NCBI GenBank assembly: GCA_964396245.1
Contig: CAYNEO010000038.1
Span: forward strand, 1 to 34,514
Length of the DNA stretch: 34,514 nt
Source of the DNA: CAYNEO01 sp964396245
GTDB taxonomy: Bacteria > Zixibacteria > MSB-5A5 > GN15 > FEB-12
Reading direction: 5' to 3'
The number at the start of each line of letters is the position of its first letter. The first letter of the stretch is position 1. The notes under the pieces were generated by a model, which had not been told where the DNA came from, made no database searches, and saw only the letters and a program-made list of their open reading frames with translations. Positions 7,112 through 15,400 of this stretch are shown here, piece by piece. A program made the translations under genes and the position numbers.

Positions 7112-7885
7112 TCAGAGGTGCAAACCGACAAGCTCGGGTATGCCGAGAAGCACGATACCGGAAACGATAAGCACGGCTATCAGCAGCCAGCGGACAAACA
7201 CCGCCCCGCGTTTTACCGCCATCCGCGAGGCAACCCACGCCCCCAGCATATTGCCGACCGCCAGAATGAGCCCCACGCCCCACCGCACCTGGTCGTTGGC
7301 GACAAACACGCCGAGAGCAAAAACCGTGAATATAAGGATAATCATCACTTTGACCGCATTGGCGCGGACCAGATCATACCCCGCCCCCAGCACCAGCCCG
7401 GCGAGCAGGAATATTCCCACTCCCGCTTGAATAAAGCCGCCATACGCCCCGATGACGAAAAACACCAGTATCTGGATCCATCCATGTGATCTTCCGGCCG
7501 TTTCCGAGTGGCCCTGAAGCCACCGTTTGGGGCGAAACAGTATCACGACCAGCATGACTATCATCAGGCCGCCGATAACACGCCGCATCATCTGTTCATC
7601 TATATTGACCGCAATCTGCGCGCCGATAATCGAACCGATAACCGCGGGGATAGCGAGGATAAGGCCGCCTCGCCAGTCGAGCACTTTCTGCCGATGAAAA
7701 CTGCTCGTGCCGACAATATTCTGGAGCAGGATAGCGACACGATTCGTGCCGTTGGCCACATTGGCCGGCAGGCCGAGAAAGATGAGCAGGGGCAGGGTAA
7801 TCAGCGAGCCGCTTCCGGCCAGCGTGTTAATAAAGCCGCATAGAAAACCGGCGCCGACCACCGCAGGATATACATACCAGTCCAA
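7112..7885 (-). CDS. TauE/SafE (DUF81) family anion exporter
   Basis: A 257-residue integral membrane protein with the TauE/SafE pattern: N-terminal helix with 'GFLCGFINTLAGSGSLITLP' (residues 13-32), the following 'NGTNRVAILLQNIVG', and an internal repeat in the second half (FFVIGAYGGFIQAGVGIF). About eight helices are seen. Members move sulfite, sulfonates or other organosulfur anions across the inner membrane; substrate here is unknown. The start is TTG at 7885, supported by GGAGA at 7-8 nt. It is downstream of the ars-like operon on the same strand, 99 bp after it, so it may be co-transcribed. That spacer contains a repeat-like segment and no obvious terminator. Confidence 0.88.
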   Translation of the reverse strand: MDWYVYPAVVGAGFLCGFINTLAGSGSLITLPLLIFLGLPANVANGTNRVAILLQNIVGTSSFHRQKVLDWRGGLILAIPAVIGSIIGAQIAVNIDEQMMRRVIGGLMIVMLVVILFRPKRWLQGHSETAGRSHGWIQILVFFVIGAYGGFIQAGVGIFLLAGLVLGAGYDLVRANAVKVMIILIFTVFALGVFVANDQVRWGVGLILAVGNMLGAWVASRMAVKRGAVFVRWLLIAVLIVSGIVLLGIPELVGLHL

Positions 7886-7919
7886 TTATCGTCTCCGGAT
7901 ACTGAGTTGCCGAGTGCGC

Positions 7920-7970
7920 AAGGTAGGCGGATTCGCTCGATCAGTCAAGCTCGCAGGCAGGCGGACCGAA
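7920..7970. repeat. Short intergenic element with GGCGGA motifs
   Basis: The spacer between the TauE and ArsG-like genes contains GTAGGCGGATTCG and, 25 bp on, GCAGGCGGACCGA. The latter 13-mer (7957-7969) is identical to 172-184 in the first intergenic region. A dispersed short repeat is inferred from only two copies. Confidence 0.35.
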
Positions 7971-7984
7971 TGTCACTCAACCTT

Positions 7985-8677
7985 CTACGAAAGGACATGA
8001 AAGATATAGACGAGGGTGTAGTACGCTCCCACCATAACGAATACGGCCCCGGTGATTCGCCTGAGCCACACTTCGATTTGAGTCATCCGGGCGAAAAAGC
8101 GTCCGAACGATCCGGCCGCAAAGCCGAGGACCGCGGCCGAGAGTATCACCGGGAGCGCCGTGCCCAGGCCGTACACCGACGGTATCAGCACGCGGGAGCC
8201 GTGTTCGACAGAAAGGGGAATCAGGCTCCCGAAAAACAGCGCCGCCGAGACCGGGCAGAACGACAGCGCGAACACCAGTCCCAACAGCCCGGCGCCGAGA
8301 AGTCCGGAACGTTCGGCCCGGGCCTGAAGCTTGCTTGTCCCGGGTAGCCAGCCCACGGTAAAGCGGAACACCCCGAGAAGAACGAGGCCGACGATTATAA
8401 GCAGCGGCCCCAGAATCTTGTTCATCGAATTCTGCAGAAAAAACGCCAGCCCCGGAATGGACAGCAGTCCGGCGACAACGATTATCGCCAATCCGACATA
8501 AGAGAACAGCCGTCCGACGGCATAGAACACTCCGGCCAGCAAGACATGACGCGTGTTCCCGGCGCGCCGGCCGATGAAAGATACCGCCGCGACATTCGAC
8601 GCCAGCGGGCAGGGGCTGATCGAGGTCAGGATCCCCAGCCAGAGCGCCGAGCCGACTGCCAGTGCAAAACCGTCCAT
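7985..8677 (-). CDS. arsG: CcdA/DsbD-like membrane protein, ArsG family
   Basis: A 230-residue, six-helix membrane protein. It has the CcdA-type pair of cysteines next to prolines: S-P-C-P at residue 23 in the first helix and F-C-P-V at residue 141 in the fourth, related by the internal repeat. In CcdA/DsbD proteins such a pair carries electrons from cytosolic thioredoxin across the membrane. Proteins of this type beside an ArsF-like protein are named ArsG and described as aromatic arsenical efflux permeases (arsEFG of Shewanella putrefaciens). Relay or efflux cannot be decided from sequence. ATG 8677 shares its A with the TAA of the preceding arsF-like gene (TAATG), which indicates tight coupling and fixes this start over an upstream in-frame ATG. 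Confidence 0.82.
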   Translation of the reverse strand: MDGFALAVGSALWLGILTSISPCPLASNVAAVSFIGRRAGNTRHVLLAGVFYAVGRLFSYVGLAIIVVAGLLSIPGLAFFLQNSMNKILGPLLIIVGLVLLGVFRFTVGWLPGTSKLQARAERSGLLGAGLLGLVFALSFCPVSAALFFGSLIPLSVEHGSRVLIPSVYGLGTALPVILSAAVLGFAAGSFGRFFARMTQIEVWLRRITGAVFVMVGAYYTLVYIFHVLS

Positions 8678-9168
8678 TATTCCCCGGCCATAAACGTATT
8701 CAGTTCCGTGTGGATGTATTCCATGAACTTCTGCCTGTCGCCAAGCAGCTTCCATACTTGGTCAAGATTTTTCCAGCGTACCTGCTTGTCGTTGTTCATC
8801 GCCACCAGCACGACCGACTTGGTATACAATTGGTAGTCCTTCAGAAAGTGCTGATTCTCTTCGTCATCGGTGTTCACCACCCGCCACTCCAGGCGGCCGC
8901 CGGTGAGCGGTTCGGTGAAAAAGCTGTCGATGGCTTCCTTGGTATAAGCTTCGATCTTCAAGCATGACGCGCATCGCCGGTAACCGTGAAAGTAGTAGGC
9001 GACCACCTTCTCCGCGTGCGCGTTCGTGTCAGTCGTCACTTTCTGAACGGTGTCCGTTTGAACGGAAGCAGCCGTGTCGGCTGTGGCCGTGTCGCGATCG
9101 GATGCAAGCGCGCCGAACGCGAGAAGTGCACACAGTGCCATGGCGAGGTAGAATGTGCGGAATTTCAT
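8677..9168 (-). CDS. arsF: ArsF-like periplasmic thioredoxin-fold protein
   Basis: A 163-residue protein with a signal peptide (MKFRTFYLAMALCALLAFG, cut likely after A-L-A near residue 22), a Thr/Ala-rich linker and a thioredoxin-like domain from about residue 53. The active site is R-C-A-S-C (C66, C69) after 'VVAYYFHGYR'. It fits the family called 'nitrophenyl compound nitroreductase subunit ArsF', which sits beside ArsG in nitro- and amino-aromatic arsenical resistance operons. ATG 9168 has GGAGG 7 nt upstream. It overlaps the arsG-like start by one base. The periplasmic location and neighbouring CcdA-like protein suggest it is reduced through the membrane partner; this is inference. Confidence 0.8.
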   Translation of the reverse strand: MKFRTFYLAMALCALLAFGALASDRDTATADTAASVQTDTVQKVTTDTNAHAEKVVAYYFHGYRRCASCLKIEAYTKEAIDSFFTEPLTGGRLEWRVVNTDDEENQHFLKDYQLYTKSVVLVAMNNDKQVRWKNLDQVWKLLGDRQKFMEYIHTELNTFMAGE

Positions 9169-9219
9169 GAGAAACCCTCCAGCATGTTTGGGTAATATGT
9201 CGAATTCAAGCCGCCGACT

Positions 9220-9453
9220 TTACGCCAGCATTTCTTTCACTTCGTCATCAGCCGGTACTTTGCCAACCGCCTTGACAGCGCCGTCGATCACCAGTGCCGG
9301 TGTCATCATAACCCCGTATTTCATGATCTCCTGAATATCGGTGACCTTCTCGAGGGTAAATTCAATCCCTGAGCTTTCCGCCGCCCGCTTGACCACCTCG
9401 GCGAGCTTTTCACATTTCGGGCAGCCGGTACCGAGTATTTTGATCTGTTTCAC
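9220..9453 (-). CDS. Small thioredoxin-like redox-active disulfide protein (ArsE-like)
   Basis: A 77-residue cytosolic thioredoxin-fold mini-protein. The active site is G-C-P-K-C (C11, C14) after the first strand MKQIKILGTG; the cis-proline loop is 'VMMTPALVIDGAV' and the end is helical. This matches the 'redox-active disulfide protein 2' family (TIGR00412), common beside DUF318 permeases, ArsR regulators and CcdA-like proteins. The start is GTG at 9453 with AAGGAGA at 7-nt spacing. It lies 12 bp after the permease gene. It could donate electrons to the ArsG/CcdA-like protein or pass a metalloid or thiol conjugate to the permease; the sequence cannot tell which. Confidence 0.85.
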   Translation of the reverse strand: MKQIKILGTGCPKCEKLAEVVKRAAESSGIEFTLEKVTDIQEIMKYGVMMTPALVIDGAVKAVGKVPADDEVKEMLA

Positions 9454-9465
9454 TGTTCTATCTCC

Positions 9466-10767
9466 TTATTGGTAGAAGCTTCCAAATACAAGGCCGCTGA
9501 TTGTCGCCATGACAATCACCAGCGTGACAAACACCACGGTCTTTTTCGTTCCCATCACACTGCGGATCACCAGCATGTTCGGAAGCGAAAGCGCCGGACC
9601 GGCCAGAAGCAGCGCCAGCGCGGGACCATTGCCCATCCCGTTGCCGATCAATCCCTGTAGAATCGGCACCTCGGTCAACGTGGCGAAATACATGAACGCA
9701 CCCGCCACGGAGGCAAACAAATTCGCTCCCAGTGAATTACCGCCCACCGACTGGCTCACCCACTCCGAGGGAATAATTCCCTCGTGCCCCGGCCGGCCGA
9801 GAAGAAAACCCGCCACCAGAACTCCGGCGAACAACAACGGCAATATCTGTTTTGCGAAGCCCCAGGTTTCATCGAACCACTGACCGGCTTCGCCCTTATT
9901 GGTGGACGTGATCACTGACAGCCCGATAATCGCGGCCGAAAACGCAATCAGCGGTATATCGGGAATCGACAGTCCGAGAATCGCGGTGATAGCGGCGACC
10001 GACGCCACCTTCCACCATATCACGCCGTACCAGGCGATCAGCATGATGCCCAGCGCCAGAGCCACCAGCGATGTAATGATCCATTTCCATGTGTAGATCG
10101 CGTACCAGAGTCCGACCGCCGTTTCCGGTTTGCCCCAGGTTGCAGATATCAGGATCGCCACCATGGCCGCGAAATACAGCGCCGTCTGCCACAGCGGGCG
10201 GCCGCCGTCCTCTTCGGGCATGGCCATCTGGGCGTCGACCCGTTTCGCTTCGTCATGACGGAAAAACAGGTGCATCAGCAATCCGATAACGATACTGAAC
10301 AAAATCGCCCCGACCGCCCGGGCGACCCCGAGTTCGAGACCGAGAACGCGCGCGGTCAGTATGATCGCCAGCACATTGATAGCCGGTCCGGCATAGAGGA
10401 ACGTCGTGGCCGGTCCAAGTCCCGCGCCCATCCGGTAAATACCGGCGAACAGCGGAAGCACCGTGCACGAACAAACGGCGAGGATACTCCCGGAGACCGA
10501 CGCCACGCCGTACGCCAGGACCTTGTTGGCGCGGGAGCCGAGATATTTCATGACCGATGCCTGCCCGACAAACACCGCGATCGCCCCGGCGATAAAAAAC
10601 GCCGGGATCAGGCACAGCAGGACGTGCTCGCGCGCGTACCACTGCGTGAGATAGAGCGCCTCCATGATCGCGTTGTCGAAACGAAGGCTGCCGATCGGGA
10701 TATAGTAGAACGCGACAAATATCGCCGCGATAATTACCAGGGGTTTCCACTCGGATTTCCAGTGCAT
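9466..10767 (-). CDS. DUF318 (UPF0718) family permease, ArsP-like
   Basis: A 433-residue inner-membrane permease with two related halves. The first half carries the family signature 'SGSILAVCSCTVLPLFAGIY' (residues 92-111) with a C-x-C pair (C99, C101), then 'GPATTFLYAGPAINVLA'. The second half repeats it as 'TLTEVPILQGLIGNGMGNGPALALLLAGPALSLPN'. A cytosolic loop after 'HLFFRHDEAKRV' joins them. ArsP, a methylarsenite efflux protein, belongs to this family; many others are only called 'permease'. The gene lies 30 bp after arsR and 12 bp before the thioredoxin-like gene, which fits an arsenical or metalloid transporter. Substrate identity is inference. Confidence 0.87.
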   Translation of the reverse strand: MHWKSEWKPLVIIAAIFVAFYYIPIGSLRFDNAIMEALYLTQWYAREHVLLCLIPAFFIAGAIAVFVGQASVMKYLGSRANKVLAYGVASVSGSILAVCSCTVLPLFAGIYRMGAGLGPATTFLYAGPAINVLAIILTARVLGLELGVARAVGAILFSIVIGLLMHLFFRHDEAKRVDAQMAMPEEDGGRPLWQTALYFAAMVAILISATWGKPETAVGLWYAIYTWKWIITSLVALALGIMLIAWYGVIWWKVASVAAITAILGLSIPDIPLIAFSAAIIGLSVITSTNKGEAGQWFDETWGFAKQILPLLFAGVLVAGFLLGRPGHEGIIPSEWVSQSVGGNSLGANLFASVAGAFMYFATLTEVPILQGLIGNGMGNGPALALLLAGPALSLPNMLVIRSVMGTKKTVVFVTLVIVMATISGLVFGSFYQ

Positions 10768-10797
10768 TGTTGTCTGTTTCCCGCGTTGTCGATCGAG

Positions 10798-11124
10798 TTA
10801 CTTCGGACCAAGCATCTGAATCTGTTCCTCGGCCGATGACCGCAGGACCGATTCGACACAGTTGAAAAAGTTCAGCACGCACGGGACCTTCAAGCGGTAA
10901 TAGACCTGCAGCCCGCGCTTGTCATCGGAGACGATCCCGGCGCTTTTCAAAATCGAGAGGTGTTTGGAGACGGTCGATGTATCCACGCCGATCATTTCGG
11001 TCAGCTCGCAGACACACCGTTCGCCTCTTGAGAGCTGATCGACAATGAACAGCCGGGTCGGGTGCGCCATGGCTTTTATGATCCGGGCGCGGGCCTCGAA
11101 AAGATCCTGTGTTCTTGTATCCAT
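10798..11124 (-). CDS. arsR: ArsR/SmtB family transcriptional repressor
   Basis: A 108-residue winged-helix regulator and the first gene of the minus-strand operon. The recognition region is 'ELTEMIGVDTSTVSKHLSIL' (residues 40-59), followed by the wing 'GIVSDDKRGLQVYYRL'. A C-V-C-E-L motif (C37, C39) at the start of the DNA-binding helix is the classic As(III)/Sb(III) site of ArsR; two more cysteines (C82, C89) are in the C-terminal helix and could add a ligand. ATG 11124 has GAGG 7 nt upstream. The operator is probably the TTGGC/GCCAA repeat next to the promoter. Derepression by arsenical or thiol-reactive compounds is the expected mode. Confidence 0.88.
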   Translation of the reverse strand: MDTRTQDLFEARARIIKAMAHPTRLFIVDQLSRGERCVCELTEMIGVDTSTVSKHLSILKSAGIVSDDKRGLQVYYRLKVPCVLNFFNCVESVLRSSAEEQIQMLGPK

Positions 11125-11139
11125 ATTAGTGCCTCATCC

Positions 11140-11170
11140 ATTATACTATCTTATTTGGCAAAATAGCCAA
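11140..11170 (-). promoter_or_regulatory. arsR promoter with operator-like inverted repeat
   Basis: On the minus strand TATAAT covers 11140-11145. TTGGC (11155-11159) and GCCAA (11166-11170) form an inverted repeat with a 6-nt AT-rich centre, just upstream of the -10 box. Its place and AT-rich context suit an ArsR/SmtB operator that blocks RNA polymerase. The -35 box is weak (TTGGCT-like, 19-bp spacer). Confidence 0.5.
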
Positions 11171-11381
11171 TTAGTTGCGCCAGTCAAGCACTTTTCTGTC
11201 CCTGAAAGAATTTCCCACACTCCACCCGCTCGGCGGAAGGTTCCGGCGGTTCGCTATAACGTACGTTGAAACAAAGAATTACGGCCATCGACAGACGGCC
11301 GTCAGAACATTTGACCGACGGGCGTGTTCTAGTCAATGCACGGATGTGAACCGGCGTGAGGTCCAGGCGGAGTTGAGGCTC

Positions 11382-11717
11382 ATGACTCGAAAGTGGATAG
11401 CTTTTTTCCGACAAGAAAAACATATAGATATCCTGGGAGTGAAATTGAAAACAAAAGATATTGCCATTATAGCCACAGGCTCCGGCCTTGTACTGGGTGC
11501 GCTGGGAGTAGTCGCGTACCAGTGGCTGCGTCCGCGATTCGATGAACGCCGACGCCACCGCGAACTGGTAAATCATATGACCAAGCTCCAGCAGCTGGTC
11601 GCCGAGGGACGGGTGGATTCGGAATCGATCGCCGAAGTGGTCCACGAGATCGACGCGCTCAAGGGCGCGGTCAAGGAACTCAAGGACTTGAAGGAACTCC
11701 AGGAAGAGGAATCATAA
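11382..11717 (+). CDS. Membrane-anchored coiled-coil protein, hypothetical
   Basis: A 111-residue protein. After a basic N-terminus there is one hydrophobic helix (about residues 27-47, IIATGSGLVLGALGVVAYQW), then a charged helical tail with R-P-R-F-D-E-R-R-R-H-R and a heptad-like end (LKGAVKELKDLKELQEEES). The start is ATG 11382 with GGAG about 9 nt upstream; the in-frame extension to 11175 runs through the arsR control region and looks non-coding. I do not recognise a family. It is divergent from the ars-like operon with 257 bp between them, so common control is unlikely but possible. Confidence 0.6.
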   Translation: MTRKWIAFFRQEKHIDILGVKLKTKDIAIIATGSGLVLGALGVVAYQWLRPRFDERRRHRELVNHMTKLQQLVAEGRVDSESIAEVVHEIDALKGAVKELKDLKELQEEES

Positions 11718-12090
11718 CCGTCCACCCGGAGCGCCGTTTCGTCGCACACGCGAATTTGGGAGTCGGCTTATTGCGGTGATCGGTCCAGGCCGTACCTGTC
11801 ATTACCTTGCCTTCTTTTCAAAATCCATATATCACTCTTAAAACTGCCACCAATCCGGCGTGAATCCGGCTCTCTGGACCGCATAACGAGGCGCTGAGAG
11901 CAGCGATTGCGGTCCCGGGCATCGTTGACTCGACCCGATCTCAGAGGTCCTTCGGCCGGTTTATGCTTGACACACCGGCCTTGCCGACCGAGCTTTGACA
12001 TGGGACTGGATCAACACCCTCATCATCGTTCCCTCACCGAGAACCGATTATCTCATCACGACAAAAGACCTCTTATCGTGGAGTGACGTC
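11718..12090. other. Intergenic stretch without recognisable gene
   Basis: There are 373 bp between the coiled-coil protein and the small holin-like gene. A minus-strand frame at 11768-12001 is open but has no family resemblance, poor composition and no binding site. Two TTGACA hexamers (11970-12000 region) are the only promoter-like signals, without good -10 partners. Confidence 0.5.
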
Positions 12091-12372
12091 ATGAAGCTCA
12101 ATGTCAAAGCTTTTGCCCTTGCCTGCGGCCTGCTGTGGGGCGCAAGCCTGTTCCTGCTCACCTGGTGGGTCATCCTGTGGGAAGGATTCACACACGACCT
12201 GCTGGTGATAGGCCACATTTACCGCGGATACAATGTCAGTGCCGTGGGAAGTGTCATAGGATTGGGCTACGCCCTGGTTGACGGCTATATCGGCGGCCTG
12301 ATACTGGCCTGGCTGTACAACTTGTTCACAAAGCCTTCGCCGACCTCAACGGCACCACCGACCACACCGTGA
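12091..12372 (+). CDS. Small two-helix membrane protein, holin-like family
   Basis: A 93-residue protein beginning MKLNVKAFALACGLLWGASL at ATG 12091, with GGAG 8 nt upstream. Hydrophobic segments are at about residues 6-30 and 50-84; the second is glycine-rich (VGSVIGLGYALVDGYIGGLI) and ends in A-W-L-Y-N-L-F, followed by a Pro/Thr tail. Very similar chromosomal proteins are labelled 'bacteriophage holin' in databases (recollection), but there is no endolysin or phage gene here, so a lysis role is doubtful. It stands alone, ending at the hairpin shared with the RND operon. Confidence 0.7.
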   Translation: MKLNVKAFALACGLLWGASLFLLTWWVILWEGFTHDLLVIGHIYRGYNVSAVGSVIGLGYALVDGYIGGLILAWLYNLFTKPSPTSTAPPTTP

Positions 12373-12380
12373 CCGTAAAA

Positions 12381-12414
12381 GAAACGGCGGCAACCTGTCG
12401 GTTGTCGCCGTTTC
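12381..12414. terminator. Bidirectional terminator hairpin
   Basis: A 15-bp stem, GAAACGGCGGCAACC (12381-12395) and GGTTGTCGCCGTTTC (12400-12414), with one G-U type mismatch and a TGTC loop. It is 8 bp after the holin-like gene and 20 bp after the RND gene on the other strand. Leftward it is followed by TTTT; rightward by AATCATTTT. It serves two convergent genes. Confidence 0.85.
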
Positions 12415-12434
12415 AATCATTTTGGCATTTCACC

Positions 12435-15400
12435 CTAAGTCGAGGGCGAGTGCACCTCGGGCGTCTTTGTGACCGCGACCTCTTTCAGGCCGAACAGTCC
12501 GCGTATCTTGATCACCAGTTCTATGGCGTAGGAAAACACCAGCGGTGTCAGGATCAACGTGATCACCGAGGACATCGCCAGCCCGCCGACGACCACCGAG
12601 CCGAGACCGCGGTATAACTCCGAACCCGCCCCGGGCATGATTACAAGCGGCAGCATGCCCAGCACCGATGTCGACGTGGACATGAAGATCGGGCGCACGC
12701 GAACACGGACCGATTCCTTCACCGCTGTTCGTGGGTCCATGCCTTCACGCATGTAATTCAACGCCTGGTACACGATCAGGATAGCGTTATTGATCACCGT
12801 CCCGACCAGGATGACAAACCCAAGCATGGTCAATACGTCCATTTGCAAGTGCGGATCGAATAACTGCACGGTGCGCAGTCCCAGCACGCCTCCAAATGTG
12901 GCCAGCGGGACGGTCAACATGATCACAAGCGGATACGTAAACGATTGAAAGAGCGCCGCCATCAGCAGGTACACGAGAATAATCGCGATATGGAAATCGG
13001 TGGTCAGCGCCTTGGTCAACTTCGAAAGATCATCGGCCGTCCCGGTAATGTTGATGTCGTACAGGCCGCCAATAGCTCCCTGCTGTCGCAACGGCTGCAC
13101 TATCCGCTCGTCAACCCGTCGCACCGCTTCCTCGAGCGGAATATCATCAGGCAGCACGCTTTCAATCTGGACAGCGCGCTGTCGTTCCACGCGGTTGATC
13201 TGAATCGGTCCCTGCCGCTGCGAAATCTCCGCAACGTCACCGAGCGTAATTACTTTCCCCGAGGGTGTCGCCATCGGCAGCTGCGCAATACTCTGGGTAT
13301 GCTGCGTCCATGCATCGTTGCCCTTGATGACGAGGTCAATCTCGCGTCCCTGGTACCGATAATCACTGGCCTGCATGCCGTCGACAAGGGCGTTGACGGT
13401 CGTGCCGATCTGTGTCGCGCTGACACCAATATCGGCCGCCCTTACGCGGTCCGGGTGTACGCGAATCTCGGGGTTGCCGAGATCCAGTCCCGGAATCGGC
13501 CTGGAATTCGAGCCGGGAAGGACCTGGTTTACCTGTCCGAACACCTGCTGGGCTATCTCCAGCACTCGTACCAGGTCGGGTCCGGTAATGTCGATTCTCA
13601 CGGAGCGCGTGCCGGCAAAACCTCTCGAGAATAGCGAACTCTGTGAGGCAAACCCGATCGAACCCGGAATCGACCGCAGAACATTGTTGGCAACCGGCAC
13701 GAGTTCCCGGGCCCGGCTGTCGTCTCGAGCACGCAGGCCCATGAACGCCCGGTCGGTAAAGGCTACGAGGAAGAAATCGCCGACGCCTCCGCCGGGAAGG
13801 TCTTTCGCCTGCTTCTCATCGGCCTCCCACATCGGCTGAACCTGCTCTTCGATCTTCTGTCCCACCTGAAGCATCTCATCGAGGTTGTAGCCGGGCGGCG
13901 GGAGAAGCAGACCGAAAATCAGGTTCTGGTTGCCGTTCGGCAGATATTCGGAATCCGGCAGCAACAACCATGTGGAACCCATGGCGATAATCACGAGACC
14001 GAGAATGGTGGCCAGCCGACGGCTTCCTTTCATGTTTATGTAATCCACCAGACGGGCAATGCGGTCGGCAAACCGTCCCAGCGCCGTCTTGTGCGGATCC
14101 TGATGCTTCATCTTCTCGGACACTTTGAGAATTTTGGCCGACAGCGACGGGATCACCGTGACGGACACGATCAGGGAGATAAGGATTGCCGAGGCGATCG
14201 CAATCGCGATATCGCGAAAGAGCTGACCGGCGCGTTCCTGCACGAACATGATCGGGAGGAATACGGCAATAGTCGTAACGGTCGATGCCAGCACCGCTCC
14301 CCATACTTCGCGAGTACCGTCAGCTGCCGCCTGTAATTTTGTCTTCCCCATCTGCAAATGTCGGAAGATGTTTTCGAGCACAACAATGGAGTTATCCACC
14401 ACCATGCCGACAGCGAATGCCATCCCTGCCAGTGAAATAACGTTGATCGTCCGGCCAAAAGCGTACATGGTCAGGAACGCCGTAATGATCGAAATCGGAA
14501 TGGACAGCGCGATGACCAGAATCGATGATGGCGACCTCAGGAAAAGAAACAAAACGAGAATCGCCAGCAAACCGCCGAGATAGATATTGTTGAAAACGAG
14601 ATCAACCGCAGAATTGATGTAAACCGTTTCGCGATAGACATTCTGAAGGCTCATGCCGCGCGGATTCAGAACTTCCTTATTAATGATGTCGACCTGTTCC
14701 AGCAGCCCCTCGGTGACTGCCAGCACGTTCGAGCCGGTCTGCCGCTGGGCGTTTATCGCGATGGATGGCTCGCCCTTGTGACGCACGAGGGCGCGCGGCT
14801 TCTGGAAACCCATTTCAACCGTGGCGACATCACCGACCCGAATCGGCACGCCGTTACGCATGGCGACAATAGTCTGTTCGACATCGTCGATGGAGTCAAA
14901 ACGCGAGGTTGTCCTGACTATGTAGCGACGCTTACCCTCGCCAAAATCTCCGCCCGAGATGTCCCGGTTCTCGGCGCGCAAGGCCGATATCAATTGGGGA
15001 ACGGTGATTCCCGACGACGCCAATAACTCCGGATCGAAATTGACATGCAACTCTTCTTCGAACCCGCCAAAAACATTGATGTTCGAGACGCCCTCGACCC
15101 GCTCCAGGCGCGGCTTGACGACATCCTCGATCAGCGTCTTCATGTGCGGAACATAAATCGTGCTGTCCGCCTTGATCACAAACCAGGCAATAGCCTTATC
15201 GAAGGGACCGGAGGAACTGACTATCGGTCGGTCGGCATCCTCGGGGTAAGCCGGGACTTCATCGAGCTTGTTGGATACTTTGACAGTGGCCGACGTAATA
15301 TCGGTGCCGACCGGAAACTCCAGCATGATTTCGCCCGAGCCGTCGGACGAAGTCGAGGTCATTTCCAGAACGCCCTCGACCGACTTCAAGTACTCCTCCT

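Noticed and set aside
7029..7489. Plus-strand frames opposite the TauE/SafE gene
   Set aside because: Their translations are His/Pro/Arg-rich shadows of a hydrophobic membrane protein read on the other strand.
11768..12001. Minus-strand open frame of 77 codons in the gap before the holin-like gene
   Set aside because: Arg/Gly/Asp-rich translation with no ribosome binding site and no recognisable motif.
12091..12372. Prophage remnant suggested by the holin-like protein
   Set aside because: No endolysin, integrase, terminase or structural phage gene lies near; this small family is common in chromosomes without phage context.
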